Below are positions 27,002 to 36,320 of a stretch of 64,000 nucleotides of DNA, in pieces. Source of the stretch: Vibrio ostreae (GTDB taxonomy: Bacteria; Pseudomonadota; Gammaproteobacteria; Enterobacterales; Vibrionaceae); the NCBI RefSeq assembly GCF_019226825.1, contig NZ_CP076642.1:1054001-1118000 (forward strand), in the 5' to 3' direction. Within the stretch, counting starts at the first letter, position 1, and each line of letters starts with the position of its first letter. The translations under genes were made by a program, and so were the position numbers. Under the pieces are notes generated by a model. The model saw only the letters and a list, made by a program, of their open reading frames with translations. It did no database searches and was not told the origin of the DNA.

Positions 27002-27321
27002 GTTTCAATATTTTATCAGGATCTGCTTAATCATCTGTTCAGGGAGCTGGCGATAGGATCCTGTATTACCGAGTACTCAAAGCAGTCCGTTGGCAAGGTA
27101 ATAATTGGCGAATGGATTGAATTAACCGGTTTGATTCTCTGCTGTTCATGTTCAATACTTGCAGGAATTTCGCCGTAAAAAATTGGTAACTTTACTCTAA
27201 AAGAGGCGAAATAGTCGTAAATCGTGATTAAACGTTGACTGTACCCGTTTATACACATGCCCGAGGTTGATACGCTGCGCCGGCAGCAGGATTAAGACAA
27301 TAAACTGCGAGGACTCATCGC

Positions 27322-27570
27322 ATGGACTGGCAACAACGCATTTTTGAGTATCTGTTTACAAAGCATGTGAAACCATCACAGAATGTTTTGCACTCCTCAC
27401 GCTCGTCGCGTGAAGTATTGATCAGGCGGTTACGCGCTCAGATCTCGGCGGGTTACATCGAAAAAGATCTGCTGCAGAAAGTTTTGCCTGATTATCATTG
27501 TGAGGTGGGGCAGGATGTGAATGTGAGAAAAATCCTGCGCGCATTGGAAGCGCAAGAAGGCGAGCCGTGA
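27322..27570 (+). CDS. Small conserved-looking basic protein
   Basis: 82 residues with GAGGA upstream of the ATG. Mixed charged and helical (RSSREVLIRRLRAQISAGYIEKDLLQKVLP), no signal peptide or Cys. The composition and the good ribosome site support a real gene. Function unknown. Confidence 0.6.
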   Translation: MDWQQRIFEYLFTKHVKPSQNVLHSSRSSREVLIRRLRAQISAGYIEKDLLQKVLPDYHCEVGQDVNVRKILRALEAQEGEP

Positions 27571-27584
27571 GGTGGTGGGGAAAC

Positions 27585-27609
27585 AAAAAAGCCAGCGTTC
27601 AGGGCTGGC
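27585..27609 (-). terminator. Terminator of the RRM protein gene
   Basis: Stem GCCAGC / GCTGGC with A-run at 27585-27590, which is a six-U tract when read on the minus strand. Confidence 0.85.
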
Positions 27610-27616
27610 TTCTGAA

Positions 27617-27856
27617 TCAGTTTTGTGCTGCTTTGACGCGAATGGTGCTCTTGGCAACACTGGTCATATTCAGTGCGGCGATTGCTGCTTTGGCTTCTGC
27701 CAGTTCAGGCATTTCAACGAACGCAAAGCCCTTCGACTGACCCGTTTCCTGATCAAGCACCAGAGTGCATTCTTTTACAGTACCGTGAACAGAGAAAAGC
27801 TGACGAATTTCGTGCTCGGTTGTGGTGCGAGCCAGGTTGCGGACTAGAAGTTTCAT
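27617..27856 (-). CDS. RNA-recognition-motif protein
   Basis: 79 residues, a single RRM: RNP2 LLVRNL (3-8) and RNP1 KGFAFVEM (about 42-49), with the usual beta-alpha-beta spacing. Cytoplasmic single-stranded RNA binding. Similar short RRM proteins are common in marine gammaproteobacteria and are often cold-responsive. It lies 1 kb from the DEAD-box helicase on the other strand. Confidence 0.93.
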   Translation of the reverse strand: MKLLVRNLARTTTEHEIRQLFSVHGTVKECTLVLDQETGQSKGFAFVEMPELAEAKAAIAALNMTSVAKSTIRVKAAQN

Positions 27857-28012
27857 GTTGAACCATTAATTGGGTAAAAACGGCCTCCATTGTCGCAGTA
27901 ATCGCCCGACGGACCAAGTGAATGTTGTCATTTCAGTGAAAATAATCATGCGTAATAACCGGCGGCTACGCAGAGTAAGGAACCATAAGCTGACCTTGCT
28001 CTGCAGCGCTGA

Positions 28013-29254
28013 TTACGCTGGTAACAGACGCGCTAATGTCGCGATCAGGCGCTCGATTTCGGCTGGCGAACTGTTGTGAACCATAGAAAAGCGTACGACA
28101 CCGACTGCCGGATTGATATCCATCGCCTCGAGCAGGCGGCAGGAGTAAAAGTGGCCGGCACCGCACAAGAGGCCTTCTTCACCCAACTGTTTAGCCAGGT
28201 CAGCCGGCAGTACGCCATTAACCGTGATGGATACTGTTGGGGCACGCTGCGCTGCAGAGGCCGGGCCGATAATACGGATCGCCGGATGCTGATTGAGAAA
28301 CTCAAGCAGCGGCTGCAGAGTGGTCAGTTCGGCCTGATGCAGCAGCTCGCGTACCGCCTCAGCTTTTTGCGTGGCACTGGCCTCTGGCTGGTCGGGAAAG
28401 TGATGTTGGTAAACAGCGGCAAAATAATCGGCGACCCCTTTGGCGGCTGCCACTTGCGCGTGATCTGGTCCGGCCGGATAAAGACGTTTTTCACGAAATT
28501 CACCATTGAAATAGTGGCCCTGATTAGCCAGCTTGGACGCCATGTCTGACTGAATCACCATCACGCCCAGATGGGGGCCGAATACCTTGTAAAGGGAAAA
28601 CAGATAGATGTCGCAGCCCAGTGCTTTGACATCCGGCAGACCATGTCCTGCAAAAGAGACGCCATCCACTATCGTGCGTACATCATGTCGACGGGCCAGC
28701 GCGCAGATATCCGCGACCGGATTGATATGACCCAGGATATTGGAGCAGTGCGGAAATGTGAGTAACTTAGTTGCTTTAGTCAACAAGGGCTGCAAGGTGT
28801 CTAGCTCAAGCATGCCATTCACAGGATTGACGCTCCACTCCTTGACCACAATACCGCGCTCTGCCAGTCGGCGCCAAACGCCGCTGTTGGCCTCGTGATC
28901 CTGGTTAGTGACCACGATTTCATCGCCGGGTTGCAGCCATCCCATGACCGCATTGGCCAGTACATACGTGTTTTGCGAGGTTGACGGGCCAAAATAGATC
29001 TCGTCCGGCGCTGAGTTTAACCACGGTGCAAGCGCCTGGTAGCTGGCATCCATCCATTCACCTGCCTTAGCCGAAACCGGGTTGGGGTAATAAGGCTGCA
29101 CTTTGAGCTGGTGGAAGTATTGGTCAAATTTCTCCAGTACCTGACGGCATAAATAAGAGCCGCCGGCGTTTTCAAAGAAGGCTTTATCGTGCAGAGAAGG
29201 TTCGGCAAACGCCGGAAATTGCTGGCGTACAAAATCCATATCGAGTGTAGTCAT
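28013..29254 (-). CDS. Class V aminotransferase / cysteine desulfurase-like PLP enzyme
   Basis: 413 residues from the ATG at 29254 (MTTLDMDFVRQQFP), preceded by AAGGA; the frame extends further upstream but overlaps the divergent promoter. PLP-binding lysine in the SLYKVFGPHLGVM loop (about 222-234), with PHCSNILG and TIVDGVSFAGHG as cofactor-binding segments. It resembles the CsdA/isopenicillin-epimerase-like group. The substrate is unknown. A divergent Lrp-family regulator probably controls it. Confidence 0.88.
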   Translation of the reverse strand: MTTLDMDFVRQQFPAFAEPSLHDKAFFENAGGSYLCRQVLEKFDQYFHQLKVQPYYPNPVSAKAGEWMDASYQALAPWLNSAPDEIYFGPSTSQNTYVLANAVMGWLQPGDEIVVTNQDHEANSGVWRRLAERGIVVKEWSVNPVNGMLELDTLQPLLTKATKLLTFPHCSNILGHINPVADICALARRHDVRTIVDGVSFAGHGLPDVKALGCDIYLFSLYKVFGPHLGVMVIQSDMASKLANQGHYFNGEFREKRLYPAGPDHAQVAAAKGVADYFAAVYQHHFPDQPEASATQKAEAVRELLHQAELTTLQPLLEFLNQHPAIRIIGPASAAQRAPTVSITVNGVLPADLAKQLGEEGLLCGAGHFYSCRLLEAMDINPAVGVVRFSMVHNSSPAEIERLIATLARLLPA

Positions 29255-29429
29255 GGTTTCTATCCTTGGAGCTGAAAGGGTGAAAGGCTTGCTGGTGGTC
29301 ATGAGAGCAAGCGGTAACTTAGCGTTCAGTATACGCTTTGATATATGCCGCTTTCTTGGCAACCTGAACTTGAAATACAAGGCTGAATGCGATAAATCAG
29401 TCATAAAATGGATTTATAAGGTATACATC

Positions 29430-29906
29430 GTGCAATCTATTGCGTTAGACCGCCAGGATGTTCGCATTCTGGAATTGTTGTTGCAGGACAGCCGTATTGC
29501 GCGGCTTGAACTGGCGGAAGCGGTTAACCTTTCGGCATCGCAGTGCTTTCGCCGTCTGAAACGGCTGGAAGAATCGGGGATTATTGAACGCTATTCCGTG
29601 GTGTTGAACAGTGCTAAAGCGGGCTTTGATATCAACGCACTGGTGATGGTGCAGTATCGTAAATCTGAACCGGATGCGCGCCGGCAGTTACTCGATTTAA
29701 TAGCGCAGACGCCGATCATTCATGAGTGCTATTCCATCACCGGTGACAACGATTTTGCCCTCAAGGTCAGTTGCACTACCATGAGCGAATTTAACCGCCT
29801 GATTAATGAAACTCTGCAAACCCGTTTTATTTCCGGCATGCACTCTTACATGCTACTGGAGTGCTTTAAGCATCAGGTGGCGTTGCCGCAAACAGTGACA
29901 AAATAA
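29430..29906 (+). CDS. Lrp/AsnC-family transcriptional regulator
   Basis: 158 residues from a GTG at 29430 (VQSIALDRQDVRIL), preceded by TAAGG; the longer in-frame extension is not protein-like. N-terminal helix-turn-helix (LELAEAVNLSASQCFRRLKRLEESGII) and C-terminal ligand-sensing RAM domain (ECYSITGDNDFALKVSC). It is divergent from the class V aminotransferase and likely senses an amino acid linked to that enzyme. Confidence 0.92.
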   Translation: MQSIALDRQDVRILELLLQDSRIARLELAEAVNLSASQCFRRLKRLEESGIIERYSVVLNSAKAGFDINALVMVQYRKSEPDARRQLLDLIAQTPIIHECYSITGDNDFALKVSCTTMSEFNRLINETLQTRFISGMHSYMLLECFKHQVALPQTVTK

Positions 29907-29924
29907 AAGCCCCTTACGGGGCTT
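29907..29924 (-). terminator. Terminator of the otn/GntP operon
   Basis: AAGCCCC / GGGGCTT with a four-base loop. Read on the minus strand it is followed by TTTTATTTTG. It also lies directly after the Lrp stop. Confidence 0.7.
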
Positions 29925-29935
29925 CAGCGTGTTGA

Positions 29936-31387
29936 TTAACGAGCTTCTTTTAGTATTTTTTTCGGCTCTTTGCTTCTCATCCACAACATCAGAGCAGCGA
30001 GTACCACAAACGGCACGACAGGATCGAGCAGTGTGCCCTGTTTACCGAAGATCAGGTTCAGGATCATCACGATGCTGGCACCAATTGCCCAGGCAATGGT
30101 TGAGGATACCGACCAGATTTTCAGTTGATCCGACAGCTCGGTAATCCCCAGCGTACGGCTGATAATGTGGAAGTAGGAGTCATTAAGGTGAGAAAAACCT
30201 ACCGGACCTACCGCACATGCCAGAGCGACAAAGACCGGATCCAAACCTAATGTTTCCACCAGTGGCAGCGTCATAGTGGCGGCGACCATCATAGAGGCGG
30301 TTGCAGACCCCTGGATAAGGCGCAGCATGGATGCAATCGCCAGCGGTACTAACAGGGGCGGAATACCACTGCTGGCAATCGCCTCTGCAACCTGAGGGCC
30401 GGCACCAGACGCTTTCAGTACCGCGCCCATCGCGCCGCCACAGCCGGTCACGACCAGAATCAGGCCTGTGGTCGACAAAGCATCGTCCATCGAACCGACC
30501 ATATCTTTGCGATCGATATTGCGGGTGAGGCCATACAGAGCAAGCAGTACACCAATACCGACCGCAACGACCGGGTTACCCAACAAAGAGATTATGGCAT
30601 AGAACAGTGAATCATCTTTAGTTACCAGTGTATTTACCAAAATCAGAACGATAGGCAGCAGAATCGGGCCAAATGACAGGAAATTACCTGGCAGATGACG
30701 GTCGTCGGTTTCCTGAACTTTTTCCAGGTTCGCCCAGTCGGCCTGGCTGGTAATCCAGTTTTCACCATTCGGGACACGGTAGTATTCTTTGCCTACTTTA
30801 CGGATGTAGATTAGGGACAACAGCATCATAGGTACTGACACAATCAGGCCCCACAGCATGTACACACCCAGATCCACATTAAGGATACCCGCAACAGCGA
30901 CCGGGCCCGGAGTTGGCGGGACCATAGCATGGGTGATCAGCAGGCCCAGAGCCAGTGTTACACCAAGGCCAACGGCAGACTTGCCTGTATTGCGCGAAAT
31001 AGCGCGAACAAGGGAATGAAGAATGATGTAGGCAGAGTCACAGAAAACCGGTATAGCAACCAGCACGCCGGTAAACCCGAGAGCAACGTCCTCACGTCCT
31101 TTACCGCACAGTTTCACAAAGGTTTTGGCCATGCGTACCGCCGCGCCGGAGCGTTCAAAACAGGCGCCCATGATCACCCCAAAGGCAATGATCAGACCAA
31201 TACCACCGAGCACTCCTCCGAAGCCGGATTTGATCGCATTCACCAAATCAGTCGGCGCCATGCCAGCAAATAAGCCCATGATAATACTGGCGATGATCAT
31301 TGCCAGTGCTACCGGGATACGAGTCTTGATGATCATAACCATCATGGCCAGGATCCCAAGGATAATACCAATTAAAGCAGCGTCCAT
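29936..31387 (-). CDS. GntP-family sugar-acid permease
   Basis: 483 residues from the ATG at 31387 (MDAALIGIILGILAMMV), preceded by AAAGGA. About 12-14 membrane helices, with GntP-family segments such as GFGGVLGGIGLIIAFGVIMG, THAMVPPTPGPVAVAGIL, IQGSATASMMVAATM and HLNDSYFHIISR. Proton-driven uptake of an aldonic acid. As last gene of the ltnD-otnK-otnC-otnI operon it most likely imports threonate or erythronate. Confidence 0.93.
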   Translation of the reverse strand: MDAALIGIILGILAMMVMIIKTRIPVALAMIIASIIMGLFAGMAPTDLVNAIKSGFGGVLGGIGLIIAFGVIMGACFERSGAAVRMAKTFVKLCGKGREDVALGFTGVLVAIPVFCDSAYIILHSLVRAISRNTGKSAVGLGVTLALGLLITHAMVPPTPGPVAVAGILNVDLGVYMLWGLIVSVPMMLLSLIYIRKVGKEYYRVPNGENWITSQADWANLEKVQETDDRHLPGNFLSFGPILLPIVLILVNTLVTKDDSLFYAIISLLGNPVVAVGIGVLLALYGLTRNIDRKDMVGSMDDALSTTGLILVVTGCGGAMGAVLKASGAGPQVAEAIASSGIPPLLVPLAIASMLRLIQGSATASMMVAATMTLPLVETLGLDPVFVALACAVGPVGFSHLNDSYFHIISRTLGITELSDQLKIWSVSSTIAWAIGASIVMILNLIFGKQGTLLDPVVPFVVLAALMLWMRSKEPKKILKEAR

Positions 31388-31481
31388 CTTTCTGTCCTTT
31401 TTATAATTTGTCCGTCTTACGGTTGTATAGGGCCCTGCGAATGCCGCCAGGGCAGGCATTCGCAGGGGAGTTGCTCATGAG

Positions 31482-32258
31482 TTACAGGTAAGGTTTAACC
31501 CAATCCAAACCTTGCTCTGTGGTGGTTTTCGGTTTGTACTCACAACCGATCCAGCCGTCGTAGCCGGAGTCGTCGAGCACACCGAACAGGTATGGGTAAT
31601 TGGTTTCGCCATCACACGGTTCATTGCGGTGTGGCACGGAAGCAATCTGGATATGACCGGTAAACGGTGCCAAATCGCGGATCAAGATGTCTAAGTCCCC
31701 GTCCATGATCTGGGCATGGTAGAGATCCAGTTGCAGTTTGACGTTTGCGCGGTCAACCTGCTTGATGAGTTCCACCGCCTCGCGCTGATGGGCAACGAAA
31801 TAGTTCGGCACATCACGGCTGTTGAGTGGTTCTATCATCAGTTCAATACCATGTTCGGCTAAGATGTCAGCGGCATAGCGGATGTTGGCGATAAAGGTCT
31901 CGACATGTTGCTGCCGGCTGTAGGCCGGATCAATGATGCCGGACATGGCATGCACTTTCTTACACCGCAGCGCTTTGGCGTACATAACCGCCGTGGCTAC
32001 GCTTTGCTTAAATTCCTCTTCGCGGCCAGGCAGGACAGCCAGACCTTTCTCGCCGTTATCCCAGTCACCCGGGGGCATGTTAAACAGCGCTTGTTCGAAA
32101 CCATATTTAGCCAGTTCATCGGCCAGCACTTGTGGCTCAAACGCATACGGAAACAGAAATTCAACCGCTTTGAAGCCAGCCTGATGCGCTTTGGCAAAAC
32201 GCTCCAGGAACGGAACTTCGGTAAATAGCATGGTGAGGTTTGCTGCAAATTTAGCCAT
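31482..32258 (-). CDS. otnI: 2-oxo-tetronate isomerase
   Basis: 258 residues of the hydroxypyruvate-isomerase-like TIM barrel: FAANLTMLFTEVPFLERF at the start, EPLNSRDVPNYF with the metal-binding Glu, KLQLDLYHAQIMDGDL and GWIGCEYKP. In the four-carbon sugar-acid pathway described for D-threonate, L-threonate and D-erythronate, OtnI interconverts 2- and 3-oxo-tetronates. Its start coincides with the otnC stop, showing translational coupling. Confidence 0.9.
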   Translation of the reverse strand: MAKFAANLTMLFTEVPFLERFAKAHQAGFKAVEFLFPYAFEPQVLADELAKYGFEQALFNMPPGDWDNGEKGLAVLPGREEEFKQSVATAVMYAKALRCKKVHAMSGIIDPAYSRQQHVETFIANIRYAADILAEHGIELMIEPLNSRDVPNYFVAHQREAVELIKQVDRANVKLQLDLYHAQIMDGDLDILIRDLAPFTGHIQIASVPHRNEPCDGETNYPYLFGVLDDSGYDGWIGCEYKPKTTTEQGLDWVKPYL

Positions 32259-32890
32259 TATTTGCCTCTCCCTTTCAGGTCTTCCACTTCTGCGTCAGTC
32301 AGGTAGCGGATCGGATGTTTATCAAGCAGGAACATCAGACGTGCGGTCTCTTCCAGTTCTTCGGCGTTATCGACCGCATCTTCCAGGTCGGAGCCAGTTA
32401 CCACCGGTCCGTGGTTGGCGAGCAGAAACGCACGGTAATCGGCGGCGCGTTTAGCCAGTTCCTCGGCGATGCGTGGTTCGCCGGGACGCAGATAAGGGAT
32501 CACCGGCAGCTGACCGATGCGCATCACGTAGTACGGGGTGAACGGACGAATAGCATTATCTGAATCCAGGTTATCGAGGCACGACAGTGCGGTCAGATAA
32601 GTAGAATGCAGGTGCACAATCGCATTGCAGTTCGGATTATTGCGGTAAATTGCCAGGTGAAACGCGACCTCTTTCGATGCGCGTCTGCCGGATATCAGAT
32701 TGCCTTCAATATCGACCACCGACAGCTCTTCAGCCACCAGACGGCCAAACGATGAGCCGGTTGGTGTCGCAAGAAAATTGCCATCCGGTAGTTTCAGAGA
32801 CAGGTTTCCCGCCCCGCCGGTTGCGTAGCCGCGTTCAAACATAGAACGCGCAAGACGCACCATTTGTTCTCTCAGTTGTTGTTCGGTCAT
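32258..32890 (-). CDS. otnC: 3-oxo-tetronate 4-phosphate decarboxylase
   Basis: 210 residues, class II aldolase/adducin fold. Substrate and metal motifs: GGAGNLSLKLPDG, VHLHSTYLTALS with two zinc-binding His, and LANHGPVVTG. It decarboxylates the 4-phosphate made by OtnK to dihydroxyacetone phosphate. The ATG overlaps the otnK stop by four bases. Confidence 0.92.
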   Translation of the reverse strand: MTEQQLREQMVRLARSMFERGYATGGAGNLSLKLPDGNFLATPTGSSFGRLVAEELSVVDIEGNLISGRRASKEVAFHLAIYRNNPNCNAIVHLHSTYLTALSCLDNLDSDNAIRPFTPYYVMRIGQLPVIPYLRPGEPRIAEELAKRAADYRAFLLANHGPVVTGSDLEDAVDNAEELEETARLMFLLDKHPIRYLTDAEVEDLKGRGK

Positions 32891-34146
32891 GAATAAAAAT
32901 CCTGCGCAGTGGTAAAGAACGGCTCATCGCCAAAATTGCCTGACTTCAGTGCCAGAGACAGTGAGCCATCGATAGATTTCACCCAAGGCACGCCCGGGGC
33001 GATTTGCGGCCCGATATGGAAACCTTTGACACCCAGGCTTTGGGTGACGGTGCCGGAGGTTTCTCCGCCCGCGACAATAAAATTGCGTACGCCGAATTCC
33101 TGCAGCTGATGAGCCAGACGGCTGAAGAACAGCTCAACCGCTTGGCTGGATACGGCTGAACCATAACGAGACTGAATTTGTTGCAGTTTGTCTGCGTCTG
33201 CAGTGGCGTACACCATAGGAGCGCGAGCGTTGTTCAGGTTGGCGGTAACCCACTCAAACACGTGCTGAACGTAATTGTCATCGTTCAGACAAGCCTCGAC
33301 GTCAACCGCGAGTGATGGGGCTAATGCTTGGTAATGCTTGACCTGCTTGTTGGTCATCAGTGAGCAGGAGCCGGACAGCACGACACTGGATGCGGCCTGT
33401 GGCAGGCCTGCCGCTTTGGCATCGCTCTGATCGGCCAGATGCTGCGCCCAGTTGTGAGCAATGCCTGCCGCGAGGCCAGAGCCTCCGGTAATCAGTTTGA
33501 GTGATTTGGCTGCCTGACCCAGAGTGGTCAGGTGTGCACTGTTGAAAGCATCCACCACCGCGTAGCGCTTACCGCTTTGCTGCAGCGTTGCGAACTGTTC
33601 GACTACCTCCTGCGCGCCTTGCTCGATCACTTGATAGTTGACCAGACCGGTTTCACCTTTGGACTGGCGATTCATCAGGCGAATCACACTGGAATCAGTC
33701 ATTGGGGTCACCGGATGATGACGCATGCCGGATTCATTGAGTGGTTCGCCCAAGACAAACAGATGACCATTAAATACCGTGCGGCCATTGACCGGCAGAG
33801 CAGGGCACACAATGGTGAAAGATTCATTGAGGGCGTCGAGCAGGGCATCGGTCACAGGACCAATGTTGCCTTGCTCGGTGCTGTCGAACGTCGAACAATA
33901 CTTGAAATAGAACTGCTGGCAGCCCTGATCTTTGAGCCAGTGCAATGCCGCCAGTGACTGGCTGACCGCCTGTTCGGCCGGGCATGAGCGTGATTTAAGG
34001 CTGATCACGACTGCGTCAGCATCCACTTGAGTTTGTGCGTCCGGCACGCCATTCAGCTGTACGGTGCGCATACCGTTTTCAACCAGAAAGCCTGCGATAT
34101 CAGTAGCGCCGGTAAAATCGTCTGCGATGACTCCGAGTAACATCAT
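32887..34146 (-). CDS. otnK: 3-oxo-tetronate kinase
   Basis: 419 residues with both DUF1537 halves: the N-terminal domain with GVIADDFTGATDIAGFLVENG, and the C-terminal nucleotide-binding domain with FIVAGGETSGTVTQSLGV and GPQIAPGVPW. It phosphorylates 3-oxo-tetronate at C4 using ATP. Coupled by one-base overlap to ltnD and by four bases to otnC. Confidence 0.94.
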   Translation of the reverse strand: MMLLGVIADDFTGATDIAGFLVENGMRTVQLNGVPDAQTQVDADAVVISLKSRSCPAEQAVSQSLAALHWLKDQGCQQFYFKYCSTFDSTEQGNIGPVTDALLDALNESFTIVCPALPVNGRTVFNGHLFVLGEPLNESGMRHHPVTPMTDSSVIRLMNRQSKGETGLVNYQVIEQGAQEVVEQFATLQQSGKRYAVVDAFNSAHLTTLGQAAKSLKLITGGSGLAAGIAHNWAQHLADQSDAKAAGLPQAASSVVLSGSCSLMTNKQVKHYQALAPSLAVDVEACLNDDNYVQHVFEWVTANLNNARAPMVYATADADKLQQIQSRYGSAVSSQAVELFFSRLAHQLQEFGVRNFIVAGGETSGTVTQSLGVKGFHIGPQIAPGVPWVKSIDGSLSLALKSGNFGDEPFFTTAQDFYS

Positions 34147-35051
34147 TATTTCTCCGTGCCAGGTAGGTTGATACCATCAAAGATTTTGATCACGGCACTG
34201 TCATCTTGCTGGCCGTAACCTGCGTTGCTGGCCGAAGTAAACATGTTGAGTGCGGTACTGGCCAGCGGTAGAGGAAAGCGCAGATCTTGCGCCGTGTCGG
34301 CAACCAGGTTGAGATCTTTGACGAAAATATCGACCATGGATTTTGGTGAGTAGTCGCCGTCGACGACGTGTTTCATGCGGTTCTCAAACATCCAGGAGTT
34401 ACCGGCGGCATTGGTTACCACGTCGTACATCAGATCGAGTGGAATATTGGCACGTGCGGCCAGTGCCATCGCTTCAGCACCGGCGGCAATGTGCACGCCC
34501 GCCAGCAGTTGATGAATGATCTTCACGGTGGCACCCAGGCCTATTTCAGTGCCGATGTTGTAAACTTTGCCCGCGGTGGCTTCCAGTACCGGTGCCAGTT
34601 TGGCAAACGCCTGCTCTGAGCCTGACGCCATGATGGTCATGTCACCGGCTTCGGCCTTGACCGCACCGCCGGATACCGGCGCATCCAGCATCAACAGATC
34701 ATAGGCATTCAGGCCGGCTTCAATCTCTTTTGCATCCTGGGCTGAGATGGTCGCTGATACCATCACCGCAGTTTTCGGTTTCAGGCTGGCCGCCAGGCCG
34801 GAATCAAACAGCACCGCTTTGACCTGTTTGGCGTTGATGACCAGCAGCAGTACCGCATCTAATGCCTGAGCGAACGGCTTGGCATCATTGGCGACCGCTT
34901 TAGCGCCGTAGTTACCTAACGTTTCCAGTGCGGTCGGGTTGAGGTCGATACCGTATACATCGAGTCCGGCGCGCACACAGGATTTCGCTGCACCCATTCC
35001 CATCGAGCCTAAGCCGATAACAGCAACTGATTTAACTGTTTGATTATCCAT
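34146..35051 (-). CDS. ltnD: L-threonate dehydrogenase
   Basis: 301 residues of the beta-hydroxyacid dehydrogenase family: NAD-binding GLGSMGMGAAKSCVRAGLDV (12-31), substrate loop LDAPVSGGAVKAEAGDMTIM, catalytic Lys in GATVKIIHQLLAG. First enzyme of the operon, oxidising a four-carbon aldonate at C2. The otnK-otnC-otnI neighbours support LtnD over tartronate semialdehyde reductase. Confidence 0.92.
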   Translation of the reverse strand: MDNQTVKSVAVIGLGSMGMGAAKSCVRAGLDVYGIDLNPTALETLGNYGAKAVANDAKPFAQALDAVLLLVINAKQVKAVLFDSGLAASLKPKTAVMVSATISAQDAKEIEAGLNAYDLLMLDAPVSGGAVKAEAGDMTIMASGSEQAFAKLAPVLEATAGKVYNIGTEIGLGATVKIIHQLLAGVHIAAGAEAMALAARANIPLDLMYDVVTNAAGNSWMFENRMKHVVDGDYSPKSMVDIFVKDLNLVADTAQDLRFPLPLASTALNMFTSASNAGYGQQDDSAVIKIFDGINLPGTEK

Positions 35052-35316
35052 GTGAATATCTCGCTCTAATCGTGTTAAAGATGTTAATTTGTGTTCTTTG
35101 GTGTGATTATATGTGAATTTGTGCGCGTTTTCCTGTGGTGTTACTCACAAAAATTACCATCCAGTAACAATAATGTGAAAAATAGCCCCTGAATCACAGT
35201 GATATGAGCAGAGTAGAGCATGTTTTGAGGGACTGTTTCACAATAGTTAACACAACTTCACAGATGTCAGCTTGGCTGATAAGATGGGGTTATCATTACT
35301 TGTCACGTAAGCCACT
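35052..35316. promoter_or_regulatory. Divergent promoter region ltnD / deoR-type regulator
   Basis: 265 AT-rich bases between divergent genes. TGTGAATTTGTG-like half-sites (35110-35122 and GTGTTCTTTGGTGTGATTATATGTG before it) resemble direct repeats that a DeoR-type repressor might use. The operator is an inference. Confidence 0.4.
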
Positions 35317-36108
35317 ATGATTCCAGCAGAACGCCACAAAACCATTTTGTCCCTCCTTTCACAGCAAGAAGTCATCAGCATCAATGAGCTGGTTGAGCAG
35401 TTGGCTGTATCACACATGACGATTCGGCGTGATATCGCCAAGCTGGAAAAGCAGGGCAAGGTGCTGTCTGTGTCGGGAGGAGTGCAACTGAGTAGTGTGT
35501 TACATCACGAACCTTCCCATGATGCTAAGGCGACCCAGCACGCCGATGAAAAAGCCCAGATTGGCCAGATAGCCAGTCGGCTGGTGCCACGCAATGCGAC
35601 CGTCTATTTAGATGCCGGTACCACGACGCTGGAGATCGCACATCATTTAGCGGCGCGGGATGATCTGCTGTTCATCACCAACGATTTTGTGATTGCAGCT
35701 TATTTAATGCATAACAGCGACAGCGATCTGTATCACACTGGCGGACGAATCGACCGCGAGAACCAATCCTGTGTGGGAAGCAAAGTGGCGGATTTTCTGG
35801 CCGGTATGAATGTGGATGTGTCGTTTGTCTCGACTTCTTCCTGGAACCTGCGCGGTATTTCCACTCCGAGTGAGCCGAAAGTGATTGTGAAAAAATCCGT
35901 GGCGGCTGCGGGGCAAAAAGTGATTCTGGTGTCTGACTCTTCTAAATATGGCAAAGTAGCCACGTTCCATGCACTCGATATTCAAACTTTCGATGCCATT
36001 ATTACCGATAGCGCATTCCCGGACAGTGTTCGTCAAGATCTCGAAGAGAAAGGCATTCAGGTTCTGATGACTACGGGGGACGACGTGCCTCAGATCCGTT
36101 CTGCGTGA
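35317..36108 (+). CDS. DeoR/GlpR-family regulator of the four-carbon acid operon
   Basis: 263 residues. N-terminal DeoR helix-turn-helix (ERHKTILSLLSQQEVISINELVEQLAVSHMTIRRDIAKLEKQG) and a C-terminal sugar-phosphate-binding domain with the YLDAGTTTLEIA and SDSSKYGK motifs. It is divergent from ltnD, so most likely represses the ltnD-otn operon and responds to a phosphorylated intermediate. Confidence 0.92.
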   Translation: MIPAERHKTILSLLSQQEVISINELVEQLAVSHMTIRRDIAKLEKQGKVLSVSGGVQLSSVLHHEPSHDAKATQHADEKAQIGQIASRLVPRNATVYLDAGTTTLEIAHHLAARDDLLFITNDFVIAAYLMHNSDSDLYHTGGRIDRENQSCVGSKVADFLAGMNVDVSFVSTSSWNLRGISTPSEPKVIVKKSVAAAGQKVILVSDSSKYGKVATFHALDIQTFDAIITDSAFPDSVRQDLEEKGIQVLMTTGDDVPQIRSA

Positions 36109-36320
36109 GAAGCAACCGATGACAAGCCACTTGAGGCCAGTGAGCGGATAAACAGTGTTGCGGTAAATCGTTTAAGTTATGCACAACTTGCGGTTTTTCG
36201 CTGATATATAACGCATGCAGTATAATTTTCATTATTCATCTTCCTCTCTGCACGATAAAGTATAAGGACTGGCGGCATACTGGTTGTCGCTTTATTGTCT
36301 CAGCGTCAAAGGAGAGGGAT

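Noticed and set aside
27031..27258. 75-codon frame on the minus strand after the helicase gene
   Set aside because: No good start signal and unremarkable composition; treated as chance.
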